Shown: positions 25,031 to 38,955, counted from the stretch's first letter. The stretch: 64,000 bases of DNA from Campylobacter concisus (GCF_003048405.1 NZ_PIQS01000001.1:806001-870000); one strand, 5' to 3'. The notes: generated from the letters alone by a model not told the origin. A program made the numbers and translations.

Positions 25031-25663
25031 ATGATGAATTATCTTGAAATTTTAAAATTTCGTCATGCTTGCAAAGTTTTTGACGAAAGCAAAAAAATTA
25101 GTGCTGGAGAGTTTGATTTTATACTAGAAGCTGGTAGGTTAAGCCCTAGCTCAACCGGTCTTGAGCAGTGGGATATCTTAGTCGTTCAAAATAAAGAGCT
25201 TAGAGAAAAAATAAAAGCTTTTTCATGGAATCAAGCGCAAATCACATCTTGCTCGCATTTAGTTGTCGTTTTAGCTAAGATCAAAGAGGTGAAATTTGGA
25301 AGCACATACGTTAATAAAATGATCGCTAGAAATACCAATAAAGATCCTGAAGCCATTGCTGCAAGGCAAAAATTTTATCATGACTTTTTGCTAGCAAATT
25401 TTAAAAATGATGATGAGCTAACATTTCAGTGGTCGCATGAGCAGTGCATGATAATTGCCACAAATATGATGAATGCAGCTGCAAGTTTGGGCATTGATAG
25501 TTGCCCGATAGAAGGCTTTGACAGACACGCTTTAAATGAACTTTTGGGGCTTGATGAGAGCTTTCAAAGAGTGGCTATCATGGTGCCATTTGGCTACCGC
25601 CTAAATCCACAACCAAAAAAACTTCGTAGAGAAATTTCTGATATCGTTACTTGGATCTATTAA
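25031..25663 (+). CDS. NAD(P)H-dependent nitroreductase-family protein
   Basis: 210-residue FMN-dependent oxidoreductase of the nitroreductase family. FRHACKVFDESKKISAGEF near 10-28 and the FMN contact SPSSTGLEQWDILVVQN near 38-54 are typical, as are MNAAASLGIDSCPIEGFD and the GYRLNPQPKKLRR close. Reduces nitro compounds or quinones with NAD(P)H in the cytoplasm. Start may be the second ATG (25034); GGAGAG precedes both. Single gene, closed by a terminator. Confidence 0.9.
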   Translation: MMNYLEILKFRHACKVFDESKKISAGEFDFILEAGRLSPSSTGLEQWDILVVQNKELREKIKAFSWNQAQITSCSHLVVVLAKIKEVKFGSTYVNKMIARNTNKDPEAIAARQKFYHDFLLANFKNDDELTFQWSHEQCMIIATNMMNAAASLGIDSCPIEGFDRHALNELLGLDESFQRVAIMVPFGYRLNPQPKKLRREISDIVTWIY

Positions 25664-25668
25664 GATAT

Positions 25669-25707
25669 TTGAGCCAAAATTTTAAATAAATTTTTGGCTC
25701 AATTTTA
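25669..25707 (+). terminator. Terminator after the nitroreductase gene
   Basis: Inverted repeat TTGAGCCAAAA (25669-25679) and TTTTGGCTCAA (25692-25702), 11 bp, followed by TTTTAAAT. It can also work leftwards, but only the forward gene needs it. Confidence 0.75.
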
Positions 25708-25810
25708 AATAAATCAATAAATTCTAAATAAATACTTACCTTTATAAACCCAAATCAAGTAAAAATGGGATAAAATCAGAGCCAAAACCTAAACTAACGA
25801 GGTGTCTATC

Positions 25811-28800
25811 GTGCTTGAGAAACAAAAAACCAGCCTTCAAATAGTAAAAATGTTTTATACAAAGTCTATTTTACTTTTACTCTCATTTATATTTTTAGCA
25901 TTATTTGTAGTTTGTGCTGGCACGAACGATATAAAGTATGACCTTAGCTCAACTAATTCAAATATAAAATCATCAATCTCAAATAGCTTTTTTATAATAA
26001 AAAATGATCTATTTTTAAAATCAAAAATGGTTGAAGCAGGTCTTAGTGATATGCTATTTGATAAAAATTCAACAAAAAATGATCTTTATATAGCTTTTTA
26101 CGTTTTTGATAAAAATAGAAATTTAATCTATTCAAAGAGATTTTTAGGTGCTGATGACATAGCTGAAAAGGATCTATCGTGGCTTAGTTTAAACGAGACA
26201 GATGCTGGGAAATTTACAGTATCAGATCGAGTCTATAAAAACAGTCGTTTTAAAGATATTTATGCATCTTATGGACTAAAAAATGGAGGCAGTATTTTAG
26301 TTCAAATTGATATAAAATTTTTGCAAAACTACACTAATGTAGATTACGATGATAAAAGTAAAACTTATGCTTATTTAGTAGATAAATATGGAAATTTATC
26401 AAGAGATGAGTTTTATAAAAAATTTGATGAATCGATGTTTTTGCCTTATGTAAGTCTTGGCGACGAGTTTAAAGAGGATAAAATAATATTTTCTTTAAGC
26501 CATATGGGCTTTTATCTCATAAGCTATATGCCAGAGTATAAAATTTTTGTTATTACCGCTTCAACGAAGCATTTTCACATCTTTATGCAGTTTGTGTTAT
26601 TTTGGCTATCAATCTTTTGTTTTATATCTTCTTTAATTTTATGGGTTAGAGATGTAAAATTTATAAAAAATAGAATAATGCCAGCTTTAAAAGAGGTAAG
26701 AGATACTTTAGATGGCGATGAATACGAGATAAGACGAAGCCTTAATTTAACAGAATTTGAAGATATAAAAAATGGAATAAATAAGCTAAAGATAGAAACC
26801 AGAAAAGCAACTGACGGACTAGAAGAATACAAAAGCAGATTTGGCTATATTTTTGAACAAAGCTTTTTGAAAATAGTAGTTTATGATGCTTATAGCGGCG
26901 ATATTATTGATGCTAGTAATGCATTTTTATCTTATACAAAAGATGAGATTATAGAGCTAAATTTAAATGATTTAATAGATGGCGATTTTGCATTGTTTAT
27001 GCAAATGAAACAAGATGCTCAAAATAGCGATATGAGTTTTAAAATCAAGCTAAAAACAAAAGATGGCGGCACTAAAGAGGGATTTTTACAAGAGTCGCAG
27101 ATCGAGCTAAGGGATTCTAGGCTAAATTTTATGCTTATACACGAGCTTGACGATGGAAAATTTACGAAAAAGGATAACGAAGCAATAAATGATTATTCAT
27201 TTTTATCGCCAAATGTAATAGCAGAAGCATTAAGCAGCGATCCATTTTCTATCGTAAGAAGTACGCAAAATATCGATAGTGTCTTTAAAGTCCCGCAAGA
27301 TAAGAAGCTTATAAATTTAAAAGATCTAATAAGCCCTGAAAGTTTAGATGAGTTTGCTGTAAATGTTTCTAATGAATCTAAAAAATTCTTTGAAAAAGGT
27401 AGCAAAAATAGCGAGATAAATCTCGTAGCCAATATGCAAACAAATGAAAATAACAAAACGCCATTTAAGATAAAAGTAAAATTTATAGGTAATGGTGCTG
27501 ACAAAGAGCAAAAAATCATCTACTTTTTTAATGACCTAAGTGATATAGCAAAGTTGCAAGAAAAATATGATGCTGAATTAAAATATTTTCAAAGCATACT
27601 TTGGGCAAGCCAAGCGCTTGTCTTTTCATGGGATAAAAAAAGCGACACCCTTTATATCCCAAATGCTATCGCCAAGTCGCTCGGATATGCATTAAATGGG
27701 GATATGAGTATAAATTTTGAACGTGCGAAAACTATATTTGTAGATGAATTTGTAAGCTTTAAGGACTTTTTTGACCTTATAAAAAAAGGTGAAGTATATG
27801 ATGGCGAAGTGCGTTTTTATAGGGCTGACAAAGAGATTATTTATGTAAGAATTAGAGCAAAAGCAATAGCTTTTTATGATGGTGAAGTAAGCGTCATAAA
27901 GGGCACAATGCAAGATCTTAGTGTGCAAAATAGCTTTTTTTCTTATCAAGATCTTTTAGCAAAAATTTTCTCATACGCAAAAGAGCAAATTATCATGCTT
28001 GATGATGAGTTTAGGATTATAGATGCTAATGACGCTTTTTTCGATACGCTTAACATTTCTAGAGATAAAAATTTTATAGAGAAAATTTACTCAAAAGATA
28101 TAATAAATTTTAAAAACGGACTAAAAGACATTAAAGATGAAATTTTAAATTCACTTAAAATAACTGGCTTTTGGCAAGGTCTTATTCATGATGTTCGAAG
28201 CAAAAATAGACTCGAAGTCATAAGTATAAGTAAGCTTTTAAACGCGTTTGGCGATCAAGAGGGATATATTTTGTTAGCTTCAAGCGCAAATGATGACTGC
28301 TACAATAAAGAATATCTTGAATTTATCGCGTATCACGATACGCTGACTGGGTTACCAAATAGATTTTTACTTTTTAATAAGCTAGAAAATCTGCTAAAAC
28401 AGGCGAAAAAAAGCTTAAAAATAGCAGCATTTTATGTTGATTTTGATAATTTTAAATCGATAAATGACGGATACGGACATCAAGTAGGTGATAAAATCCT
28501 AATAGAAATTTCAAAAAAAATAGATGAAATTTTTCCAAAACAAGGAATATTTGCGAGAATAGGCGGAGATGAGTTTATAGGTGCTATGCCTTATGAAAAT
28601 CTGGGAGAAATTTACGAAACTGCTGAAAACATCTTAAGGGTAGCTAAGAGTAAAATTTCTATTGATGATGATGAGAAAAAACTTAGCGTAAGTATTGGTA
28701 TTAGCTTAAGTAGCGATGCGCTTAGCGTTGATGATCTAATTGAAAGAGCTGATTGGGCTATGTATCAAGCAAAGCTTAATGGAAAAAATAAATATTATGT

Positions 28801-29895
28801 ATTTAATTCTAAAAAAGATACATACTTTAAAAATGAATATAGAGATGACTCAAAGATCATTGAAGCTATCGATGCTGGCGAGATGTTCTTGCTTTATCAG
28901 CCTGAGATTGATATAAAAAGCGGGGAAGTTAGCAGCTTTGAGGCATTTATTAGATGGAAAAATGGCGATAAGATATTAAGGCCATCAGACTTCTTACCGC
29001 TTGCAAAAGGCTCAAAAGCAGTTGTTGCTATCGCACTATTTACACTAAAAGATGCTTTAAAAGCTAGGGCTGTATGGCTAAAAGAGGGAATAAATGCAAA
29101 AGTTAGAGTAAATTTATGCATTAAAAAGCTAATGACTTCTGAGTTTTTTGAGAAATTTAAAAAGCTTTTAAAAGATGAGCAGCTAGATGCAAATGGGCTA
29201 ATCATAGATATCGTTGACTCCGCAAGTGGTGTAAATTTAGATGATGTTGTTAGATATATCGATGCTTATAAGGAGCTAGGCGTTAGCTTTTCGCTTGATG
29301 ATTTTGCGTCTTATTCAGGCTCGGTAGAAGCTTTAGGCATGTTAAAAACAAATAGATTTAATATAGATAAAAGGTTTTGCAAACAAATTTTTGATTCAGT
29401 AGAAGCACTAAAGACCATGCGCATGATAAAGTATGTATCAGATACATTTAATTTTGATGTCATGATAAAAAATTTAGAAGATAAAAGCATGCTTGAAATT
29501 TTTGTTGGATTTGGCTTTAGTAGATTTCAAGGACGACTTTTTGCGCCAGAGCTTAGCCTGGATAATGTGCTCAAATTTAAATTCACTCTATCATCTCCGC
29601 TAAATGTAAGAAATTTTCAAGATGATGAGAACTACAATATGCTTTGCAAAATAGTAGGTGCAAAAGAGCTTATGACTCGTTTGATAAATTTGCTTAAATG
29701 CGATGAAAAAGTAAGCGAAAAATTAAAAGACGAAATAGCAAATCAAGTAGATGATATCAGAATAATAAATGAAAAATTAGCTGGAATTTTAGATACGATC
29801 CTTGTAAAAATAGACAAAGAGAACGTAATAAATTTAGCTAATGAGGCAATTTTATTATGCGATAATGATCTAAATTTGAGTGGAGCGAACAAATA

Positions 29896-29896
<1 letters not shown>
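25811..29896 (+). CDS. Membrane sensor with PAS domains, intact GGDEF and degenerate EAL domain
   Basis: About 1361 residues. Helices near 14-36 and 255-280 bracket a periplasmic sensor region. PAS-like segments start near 343 (FEQSFLKIVVYDAYSGDIID), 590 and 718 (IIMLDDEFRIIDANDAFFDT). GGDEF domain about 845-1000 with YHDTLTGLPNR and ARIGGDEFIGAM, so c-di-GMP synthesis is expected. The EAL-like domain (about 1025-1270) has EAF for EAL, IDIVDS where the metal-binding ELTE should be, and FNIDKRF where the catalytic Lys should precede ID; DDF and QGRLFAPE remain. Phosphodiesterase activity is unlikely; ligand binding may persist. GTG at 25811 is preferred to GTG at 25802 because ACGAGG (25797-25802) then has correct spacing. 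Ends one base into the next ATG. Confidence 0.85.
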
Positions 29897-32433
<2,537 letters not shown>

Positions 32434-32434
<1 letters not shown>

Positions 32435-32997
32435 TGAGAGCGGTTTTATTATTCTTCATTATTTTAAATTTTGCATTTTGTTTTGAAGTGCCAGTTGATT
32501 GTACGCAAATTTTTGAAGCTAGAAAAGAAGAAATTTCGAAGGAACTTGAGGTCATAGATGAACAGCGCCAAGCTTTAGAAGTATTTCGCGCAAGCTCGGC
32601 AGCAGCCTATGAAGAAAACAATAAAAAGCTTGCCAAAAAAGAAGCTGACCTAAATGCGACAATGAAAGTAATCGAGCAAAAACGCAAAGAGATCGATGAA
32701 GTGGTCGCCAAAAATGAGAAAATTTTAAAAGAACTTCGCACAATGACTAGCGATAAAGTCAATGAGTCGTATTCTAAGATGAAAGATGGTGCGGCAGCTG
32801 AGGTGCTCTCTAAAATGCCTAGATCAAACGCGGCCACCATACTTTATGCTCTTGATGCCAAAAAGATATCTACTATCATGGCAAAAATGGATCCAAAAGT
32901 AGCATCCGAGATCACCACTTTGCTTCAAAAAGGGCCACCATTTGCTGATGAAAAAGGCGATATGCCAACTCCAGCTGGTAGCATAAATATACAGTAA
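32434..32997 (+). CDS. MotE-like periplasmic protein (coiled coil plus MgtE-N type domain)
   Basis: 187 residues. Signal peptide about 1-16 (ending AFC), coiled coil about 25-105, then an MgtE_N/PDP-type helical domain with AAEVLSKMPRSNAATILYAL and IMAKMDPKVASEITTLL. In H. pylori and C. jejuni relatives sit behind purA and the FliJ-like gene; MotE is a periplasmic partner of the stator MotAB/MotC type, and the C. jejuni relative is a known N-glycoprotein. Cysteine at the signal end may give a lipoprotein, though the preceding NFAF is not a good lipobox. Last gene of the five-gene run beginning at 25811. Confidence 0.75.
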
Positions 32998-33117
32998 TTA
33001 ATCTTTTACACAAGCAAGTAAAATTTTAAAGAATTTAGACACCAAACATAAAGCACTATGCTTATAATTTTTTAATTTTAAGCTTGCCTAACTTTAGCTT
33101 GCATACTTTTGTGGTGG

Positions 33118-34119
33118 CTATTTTTTAACCAAACTTGCTACGACCCCAACTCCAAGAATAGCTAGAATGATAAAAAGGCTAATTTGTGCAGAAATTTCAA
33201 AACCATGATGAAAGATATTAGCAGTCGCATTTACAGCTAGCTTTACTGCTATAAAAAATAAAAGCACGATCACAGAAATTTCTAAATACTTTAAAAAATT
33301 TTTGAGTGCTTCAAGCACAAAATAAAGCGTTCTTAGCCCAAGTATCGCAAATATCATCGCTGAATAAACAATCACAGGATCTTTGCTCACAGCAATGACA
33401 GCCGGAACGCTATCAAAAGCAAATATCACATCGCTTAGCTCAATCACGCAAAGACACAAAAATAATGGTGTTGCTATCCAAGTGGCTTTTAGCCTTAAAA
33501 TTTGATCGTTAAGAGTAGTTTTTTGACTATCTGGAATTTGCTTAGAAATTTCGCTAAATTTAACAAAAAAACTATGTCCAAAAAGCTGTGGTAAAACCGG
33601 AAAGAAGCGATAAACTGCCCTATAAGCTATGTGGTTTGAATAATCTTTTATATCCTCATCACACTTATCTTTTTTTATCATCATTACAGCACTATATGCG
33701 ACTATTGCTGCAAATATTAGCTCCATCCAAGGCGAGATGGCAAAAAGCATCGTACCTACGGCTACAAAGATGAGCCTAAATATCATAGCTCCTATAACGC
33801 CAAAATAAAGCACTCTGTGGCGATAAATTTCAGGTATATTAAACCATGAAAAAATCGCCATCATCACAAAAAGGTTATCTACTGAGAGCGACTTTTCTAG
33901 CGCATATCCTGCAAAATAAAGACTTGCTATTTCACTGCCTCGCTCAAAATATAAATATATGCCAAAAAGTACCGAAACTCCTATCCAAAAAATAGACCAA
34001 ATACCAGCTTGTTTTAGTGAAATTTTCTCATCATGTTTATGAGCAAAAAGATCTATTCCAAAGGCAAGTGATGCCATTAGCAGAAAAACTATAATTGTTT
34101 GAATTTCTAATGCGTTCAA
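33118..34119 (-). CDS. TerC/Alx-family membrane protein
   Basis: 333 residues, about nine helices. The hallmark acidic membrane residues are seen in LEKSLSVDNLFVMMAIF near 84-100 and IELSDVIFAFDSVPAVIAVS near 215-234. Alx/TerC proteins export manganese or calcium, relieving metal stress, and E. coli alx is controlled by a pH- and Mn-responsive RNA; no such leader was recognised here. The gene converges with the MotE-like gene and lies 17 bases downstream of moeA in the same direction, so it may share that transcript. Confidence 0.88.
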   Translation of the reverse strand: MNALEIQTIIVFLLMASLAFGIDLFAHKHDEKISLKQAGIWSIFWIGVSVLFGIYLYFERGSEIASLYFAGYALEKSLSVDNLFVMMAIFSWFNIPEIYRHRVLYFGVIGAMIFRLIFVAVGTMLFAISPWMELIFAAIVAYSAVMMIKKDKCDEDIKDYSNHIAYRAVYRFFPVLPQLFGHSFFVKFSEISKQIPDSQKTTLNDQILRLKATWIATPLFLCLCVIELSDVIFAFDSVPAVIAVSKDPVIVYSAMIFAILGLRTLYFVLEALKNFLKYLEISVIVLLFFIAVKLAVNATANIFHHGFEISAQISLFIILAILGVGVVASLVKK

Positions 34120-34136
34120 CTTTTATCCTTAAAATT

Positions 34137-35336
34137 TTAACAAGGCATCATCAATACTTCTACTATCTCGCCTTTTTTTAGAAATTCTTTATCCATTGGG
34201 ATCATTAAAAGTGCGGCCTTGTTTGTTAAATTATTTACGATCGCTGAACTGCCAAGCTTTTTGCCATTTAGATTTACAAAATTTTTTCCTTCACGGTTTT
34301 CTAAATTTACAGCTGTAAATTCTAAAAATGGTGAGCGTTTTTTATAGTCTTCGTCCATTATCGCCGTGATCTTTGGCTCTTCTTGACCAAACCACGCATT
34401 TATTAAGACCCTCACGTAAAGCACACACATAACCATTGCCGAGTACGGAAATCCAGGCAGCGCAAAGATATATTTATCGCCTGACTTTGCCACTCTGATG
34501 TGACGACCCGGTTTTATGGCAGCACCTTCGATGATAAGGCTAAAATTTTCATTTAAAGCGCCTTTTACAAAGTCATAGTCCCCCATACTTATGCCACCAG
34601 TCGTCACTAATATATCAGCTGATTTTAGTGCGTTTATGATCGCTTTTTCGACAAGCTCGGCCTTATCTCTTACGATCTCGCAAAGGATCGGCTCTGCGCC
34701 CATTTTGCGTATCTGCATAGCGATGCCTACGTGATTTGAGCTGTGAATTTGTGCCGGATTTTCTAGAGGTTCGCCAAGGTCTTTTATCTCGCTACCAGTT
34801 GCAAGTATTGCCACTCTTGGGAGTATGAAAACGCTTACGTGAAAGACACCAAGCTCAGCAAGAAGTGCTATCTCGGCGTAGGTTAGACGTGTGCCTTTTT
34901 TGATCAAAATTTCACCTTTTTTGTAGCTTTCTCCTACTTCGCGCACAGCAAAACCCTTTGGTACGCTTTTTTTGATGATTATTTTCGAGCCGCTAACCTC
35001 GACATTTTCTACCGGCACAAGAGTATCAGTGCCTTCGCTCATTAGTGAGCCAGTGAAAGTTTTGACGCATTTACTACCCTCTATGACTAGTCCTTTGTCG
35101 CTACCTGCTGGAAGGTCTGTGATAAGCTCAAGCTCACTTAGACCATCTTTGAAGGCAAAAGCGTATCCATCCATCGCTGAAACTGGCTTTGCTGGGTAGT
35201 TTTCAGCAGCTGTCACGTCGTAAGCGATATTTCTATCAAGTGCGTCCGTGATGGCTACTTTTTCGACCTTTTCCCACGCATTTATTGTATCTTTTAGAAT
35301 TTTTAGGCTATCTGCGTAACTCATAAAATCTTTCAT
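34137..35336 (-). CDS. moeA: Molybdopterin molybdenumtransferase
   Basis: 399 residues, normal for MoeA. Inserts molybdate into adenylylated molybdopterin. Motifs: NYPAKPVSAMDGYAFAFKD near 40-58, a GTRLTYAEIALLAELG stretch near 145, the nucleotide-type loop LVTTGGISMGDYDFVKGAL near 235-253, and IFALPGFPYSAMVM near 295. Start ATG follows AAGGGA with correct spacing. With moaD-moaE it supplies cofactor for FdhA. It is read leftwards and divergent from the YedE gene, with 135 bases between. Confidence 0.94.
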   Translation of the reverse strand: MKDFMSYADSLKILKDTINAWEKVEKVAITDALDRNIAYDVTAAENYPAKPVSAMDGYAFAFKDGLSELELITDLPAGSDKGLVIEGSKCVKTFTGSLMSEGTDTLVPVENVEVSGSKIIIKKSVPKGFAVREVGESYKKGEILIKKGTRLTYAEIALLAELGVFHVSVFILPRVAILATGSEIKDLGEPLENPAQIHSSNHVGIAMQIRKMGAEPILCEIVRDKAELVEKAIINALKSADILVTTGGISMGDYDFVKGALNENFSLIIEGAAIKPGRHIRVAKSGDKYIFALPGFPYSAMVMCVLYVRVLINAWFGQEEPKITAIMDEDYKKRSPFLEFTAVNLENREGKNFVNLNGKKLGSSAIVNNLTNKAALLMIPMDKEFLKKGEIVEVLMMPC

Positions 35337-35471
35337 TTTTATCCCTTTTATGAAATTTTTGCATATTTTATCTACTTTGCTCTTAAAAAAATTAATCTTT
35401 GTTTTATTTAATGATTATTAAAATGTCGTTTAAGAAATCAGTTTGATTTTACCCTATACACAGGAATATTC

Positions 35472-36530
35472 ATGAATAAAACAGTGCTTTACATCATCGC
35501 AGGTGCGAGCCTTGGCATTCTTGGCCCAGTGCTTGTTTATTTTGGCAACCCAGCAAACATGGGCGTTTGTGCGGCTTGCTTTTTAAGGGATAGCGTAGGT
35601 GCTTTTGGCTTTCATCAAGCCAAAGTGGTACAGTATCTAAGGCCTGAAATTTTAGGGCTTATCATCGGAGGCTTTCTAGCAAGTATGCTTTGGAGTAGAA
35701 ATTTCACTCCAGTATCTGGCAGTGCGGCATTTTCTAGATTTTTCTTAGGTGTATTTGCTATGATTGGTTGCCTTATCTTTTTGGGTTGTCCATGGAGAGC
35801 GTTTTTGCGCCTTGGCGGCGGAGATATGACTGCTATTGCTGGTCTTGTCGGTCTATTTGCTGGTGTTTTTGTTGGACGATTTTTCAAAAAAAATGGTTAC
35901 GTCATACCTGAAAATGATGCCACGACAAAGCCAGTTGCGTTTTTGCCATTAATCATTGCCATTTTGCTTTTAATAGCCCTTGTCTTTGGTTTAAAACTTG
36001 GCGATAATGGTGCTTTATTTAGCTCAGAAAAAGGCCCAGGCTCACAGCATGCAAATATCCTTATCTCACTTATTTGCGCCATTGTTATTGGCATTTTTAT
36101 GCAAAGAAGCAAATTTTGCTCAGTTGGAGCGATTAGCAAAGTTTTTGAGCGTGATCTTTCAATGTTTTATGGCATTGTATCTATCATCGTTTTTGCAAGT
36201 ATCACAAATTTAGCTCTTGGACAATATAAATTTGGCTTTGAAGCTCAACCTATCGCTCATAATGATGTCCTTTGGAATTTCCTTGGCATGAGCTTGGCTG
36301 GTCTTTGCTTTAGCCTAAGTTATGGCTGCCCAGGCAAACATTTAGTGCAAATGGGAGCTGGAAATTTAAGCTCAGCTGTATTTGTTTTAGGTATGGGAGC
36401 AGGCGCTGCGATAAGCCACAACTTCATACTTGCAAGCTCTGGAGCTGGCATCACTCCTTACGCTCCATATGCCGTAGTGATCGGCTTTATCTATGCTATT
36501 TATGTCGGAGTTTTTACTAAAAAAGCATAA
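35472..36530 (+). CDS. yedE: YedE-type (YeeE/YedE) membrane transporter, putative selenium importer
   Basis: 352 residues with about ten helices and two repeated halves, each with a conserved Cys region: LGCPWRAFLRLGGGD near 105 and SYGCPGKHLVQMGAGN near 286. These are the DUF395/YeeE-YedE repeats. Relatives move thiosulfate or other sulfur species; the YedE branch co-occurs with selD and yedF and is proposed to import a selenium compound. Presence of the full selenium set in this window favours that reading, but the substrate is unproven. A related gene lies in the C. jejuni selD-purA region. Confidence 0.8.
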   Translation: MNKTVLYIIAGASLGILGPVLVYFGNPANMGVCAACFLRDSVGAFGFHQAKVVQYLRPEILGLIIGGFLASMLWSRNFTPVSGSAAFSRFFLGVFAMIGCLIFLGCPWRAFLRLGGGDMTAIAGLVGLFAGVFVGRFFKKNGYVIPENDATTKPVAFLPLIIAILLLIALVFGLKLGDNGALFSSEKGPGSQHANILISLICAIVIGIFMQRSKFCSVGAISKVFERDLSMFYGIVSIIVFASITNLALGQYKFGFEAQPIAHNDVLWNFLGMSLAGLCFSLSYGCPGKHLVQMGAGNLSSAVFVLGMGAGAAISHNFILASSGAGITPYAPYAVVIGFIYAIYVGVFTKKA

Positions 36531-36559
36531 TATAAATTTGGCTGCTTTTGCGGTCAAAT

Positions 36560-36721
36560 TTACTCACTTTTTATATCTATCACCTCATCAAAAAGTTTAA
36601 AGAGCTCGCGTTGATATGTGATCATTAAAATACTAGCCTTAATCTTAAAATTTTTTAGCGGCAATAGTAATGCATTTTGTTTTAAGATATGGCAAACGAT
36701 AATTCCAAATCGAACTAAATT
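36560..36721 (-). other. Start-less open frame, possible gene remnant
   Basis: In the 293-base gap before the TonB receptor gene, the minus strand is open for 53 codons and ends ITYQRELFKLFDEVIDIKSE. No start codon with a ribosome-binding site is present and a TAA blocks it at 36722-36724. The family is not recognised; it may be the tail of a lost gene or chance. The rest of the gap is AT-rich; GATAT/ATATC dyad at 36784-36796 lies near the likely -10 of the receptor gene. Confidence 0.3.
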
Positions 36722-36823
36722 TTAACAATAAATTAGCAAAGTTTAATAAGTATCAATATAACGTAAATATTTTAAGCTATTTTGATATAGAATATCGATT
36801 TTAATTTTATCTAAAGGAATTCT

Positions 36824-38920
36824 ATGAAGTTTAGTATACTTGCTTCATCACTGATCTTTAGCTCGCTGTGGGCTTTAGATACAAATAACAGTGATTATTC
36901 AGTTATTTTACCAACTATCGAGGTGGAAGGTATCTCGGAGCAAAATACCCTAAAAGGTTATATCGCGTATGATAGTGCGGATATCAATAGAAATGGACTC
37001 AGCAACAAAGAGACGCCACAAACTATCGAAAATATAGATATACAAAAGAACAGAAACTACGGTACAAATGATCTCTCAAGTATCCTAGAAGGAAATGCTG
37101 GTATTGATGCAGGCTATGATATGAGAGGCGAAAGCATTAAGATAAGAGGATTTAGTGTTGATGGCGGTGATATATATAGAGATGGTGTTAGGGACTCTGG
37201 CCAGATAAGGCGCAGTACAGCAAATGTTGAGAGAGTTGAAATTTTAAAAGGACCAGCTTCGATCTTATATGGAAGAAGTGACGGTGGTGCGGTTGTAAAT
37301 TTAGTTAGTAAAAAGGCAAATTTTATGCCTGTTTATAAGCTTTCAGGAAGAGTTGGTAGTTGGAGTAGATATGGCGGTGGTGTTGATATAAATCACGTAG
37401 TAAATAATCAACTAGCCGCAAGGCTAACGACTGATATGGAGCGTGGAAAATCATGGAGAGAGGGCGTAAAATATAAAAATTTTATGGTAAGCCCAAGCGT
37501 TGTCGTGACAAATGATGGCGGAACGGTTAGTTTTGAGGCGCAATACACATATGATAATGCTTGGCGTGTACCTGATAGAATGCCAACAAAAAGTGTCTAT
37601 GACAAGCTTGGTATCGACTATACAAAGGGATTTTCTCACGATGGAGACTTTGTTGAAGATAAGCTTCATTTCTTTCGTACCGAGCTAAATGCAGAGTTAG
37701 TAAAGGATATGAATTTAAAATGGGTTTTTGGTTATAGAAAAGCTAGTCAAAATTTTGACCATTATTTTAGTGGCACCATCATGCCCGGAAATAGACTAAA
37801 GCAAAACTATGCTAAACAACAAACTGATAATGACACACTCTCAAATGCTATAACACTTACAAAAGAGCTTGAATTTACAAGATTTAAGCATAATCTTACT
37901 TTTGGATATGACAACAGCGTAGAAACTCGCCATCCGAGGCTTTGGTTTGATAGTGCAAAAAATGTAACTATAAATCCATATGCATCAAGATCAAGTTGGG
38001 GTAGTGTGGGCTACATACCACTTAATACTGATAATAAGCATAAAGCTATAAATAATGGAGTGTTTTTAGAAGATCTAATAAGTTTAGATGACAAATATAG
38101 GCTACTTATTGGTGGAAGGTTTGACTTTTATAAGTTTAAAACAAGAAATATTGCAGATATGACAAATAGCTACAAAGGGCACTCTTTTAGTCCAAGAGTA
38201 GGCTTACTGTGGGACTTTTTGCCAGAACATACCGCATACGCCTCATACTCAAAGAGCTTTGCACCATATGGTGGTCGTGGAAATATAGGTATAAGTATAG
38301 GCGATACAACAATGCTTGATCTAAAACCGCAGAATAACGAGCAATATGAAATCGGCTTAAAAAGCACATGGGCTGATAATAGATTTAGCTCAAACCTAGC
38401 GATATTTCAGATCGAGCATAATAATATAAGATATAGACCAGATCCTACAAATGATCCATATACTTGGGCGCAGCGTGGTAAAGAGAGAAGCCGTGGTATA
38501 GAGCTAAATATCTTGGGTCAAATTTATGAAAATTTATATCTTAGAAGCTCTCTTGGATATATGAGGGCCATTATAGTAAATGACAAGTCAAATCCATTAA
38601 ATGAAAAACTTAGTCTAAACAATACAACTAACTGGCAGGGCAATGTTTTTTTAAGATATGCTAAAAATGATAAATGGTATGTCGAAAGTGGCGTAACCGG
38701 GTACTCTAAAAGATATAGTTACCAAGTAAATAAAACAAGCGTAACCGATCAACACTTGCCAGGCTTTGTAAGGCTTGATGCAAGTGCTGGATATAACTTT
38801 AGTGAACATGCTCAAATAACACTGGCAATAAATAATATCTTAAATAAAAAATACTGGCGTTCAGACTCAAGACCTGGTGATGAGAGATCGTTTATGATAA
38901 ATATGCATTATACGTTTTAA
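36824..38920 (+). CDS. TonB-dependent siderophore receptor
   Basis: 698 residues. Signal peptide about 1-17, TonB-box-like region near 28-36 (PTIEVEGI), plug domain about 45-165 with IKIRGFSVDGGDIYRDGVRD and VERVEILKGPASILYGRSDG, then a 22-strand barrel ending in IMNMHYTF-type strand with terminal Phe. The layout and the YRDGVRDSGQ stretch match the FhuA/FhuE/FpvA siderophore group (TonB-siderophor). It imports a ferric siderophore across the outer membrane; which one cannot be told. Likely Fur-regulated, though I saw no clean Fur box. Monocistronic with its own terminator; no inner-membrane partners adjoin it. Confidence 0.9.
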   Translation: MKFSILASSLIFSSLWALDTNNSDYSVILPTIEVEGISEQNTLKGYIAYDSADINRNGLSNKETPQTIENIDIQKNRNYGTNDLSSILEGNAGIDAGYDMRGESIKIRGFSVDGGDIYRDGVRDSGQIRRSTANVERVEILKGPASILYGRSDGGAVVNLVSKKANFMPVYKLSGRVGSWSRYGGGVDINHVVNNQLAARLTTDMERGKSWREGVKYKNFMVSPSVVVTNDGGTVSFEAQYTYDNAWRVPDRMPTKSVYDKLGIDYTKGFSHDGDFVEDKLHFFRTELNAELVKDMNLKWVFGYRKASQNFDHYFSGTIMPGNRLKQNYAKQQTDNDTLSNAITLTKELEFTRFKHNLTFGYDNSVETRHPRLWFDSAKNVTINPYASRSSWGSVGYIPLNTDNKHKAINNGVFLEDLISLDDKYRLLIGGRFDFYKFKTRNIADMTNSYKGHSFSPRVGLLWDFLPEHTAYASYSKSFAPYGGRGNIGISIGDTTMLDLKPQNNEQYEIGLKSTWADNRFSSNLAIFQIEHNNIRYRPDPTNDPYTWAQRGKERSRGIELNILGQIYENLYLRSSLGYMRAIIVNDKSNPLNEKLSLNNTTNWQGNVFLRYAKNDKWYVESGVTGYSKRYSYQVNKTSVTDQHLPGFVRLDASAGYNFSEHAQITLAINNILNKKYWRSDSRPGDERSFMINMHYTF

Positions 38921-38926
38921 CTAAAT

Positions 38927-38955
38927 TTACACCGCTATCTTTAGCGGTGTAATAA
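38927..38955 (+). terminator. Terminator after the siderophore receptor gene
   Basis: Perfect 11-bp stem TTACACCGCTA (38927-38937) with TAGCGGTGTAA (38942-38952), loop TCTT. The following T run is short, so efficiency may be moderate. Confidence 0.75.

Noticed and set aside
36560..36721. Small gene before the siderophore receptor
   Set aside because: No start codon and no recognised family; listed only as a possible remnant.
36784..36796. Fur box from the GATAT/ATATC dyad
   Set aside because: The dyad does not match the GATAAT-type Fur consensus and overlaps the probable -10.
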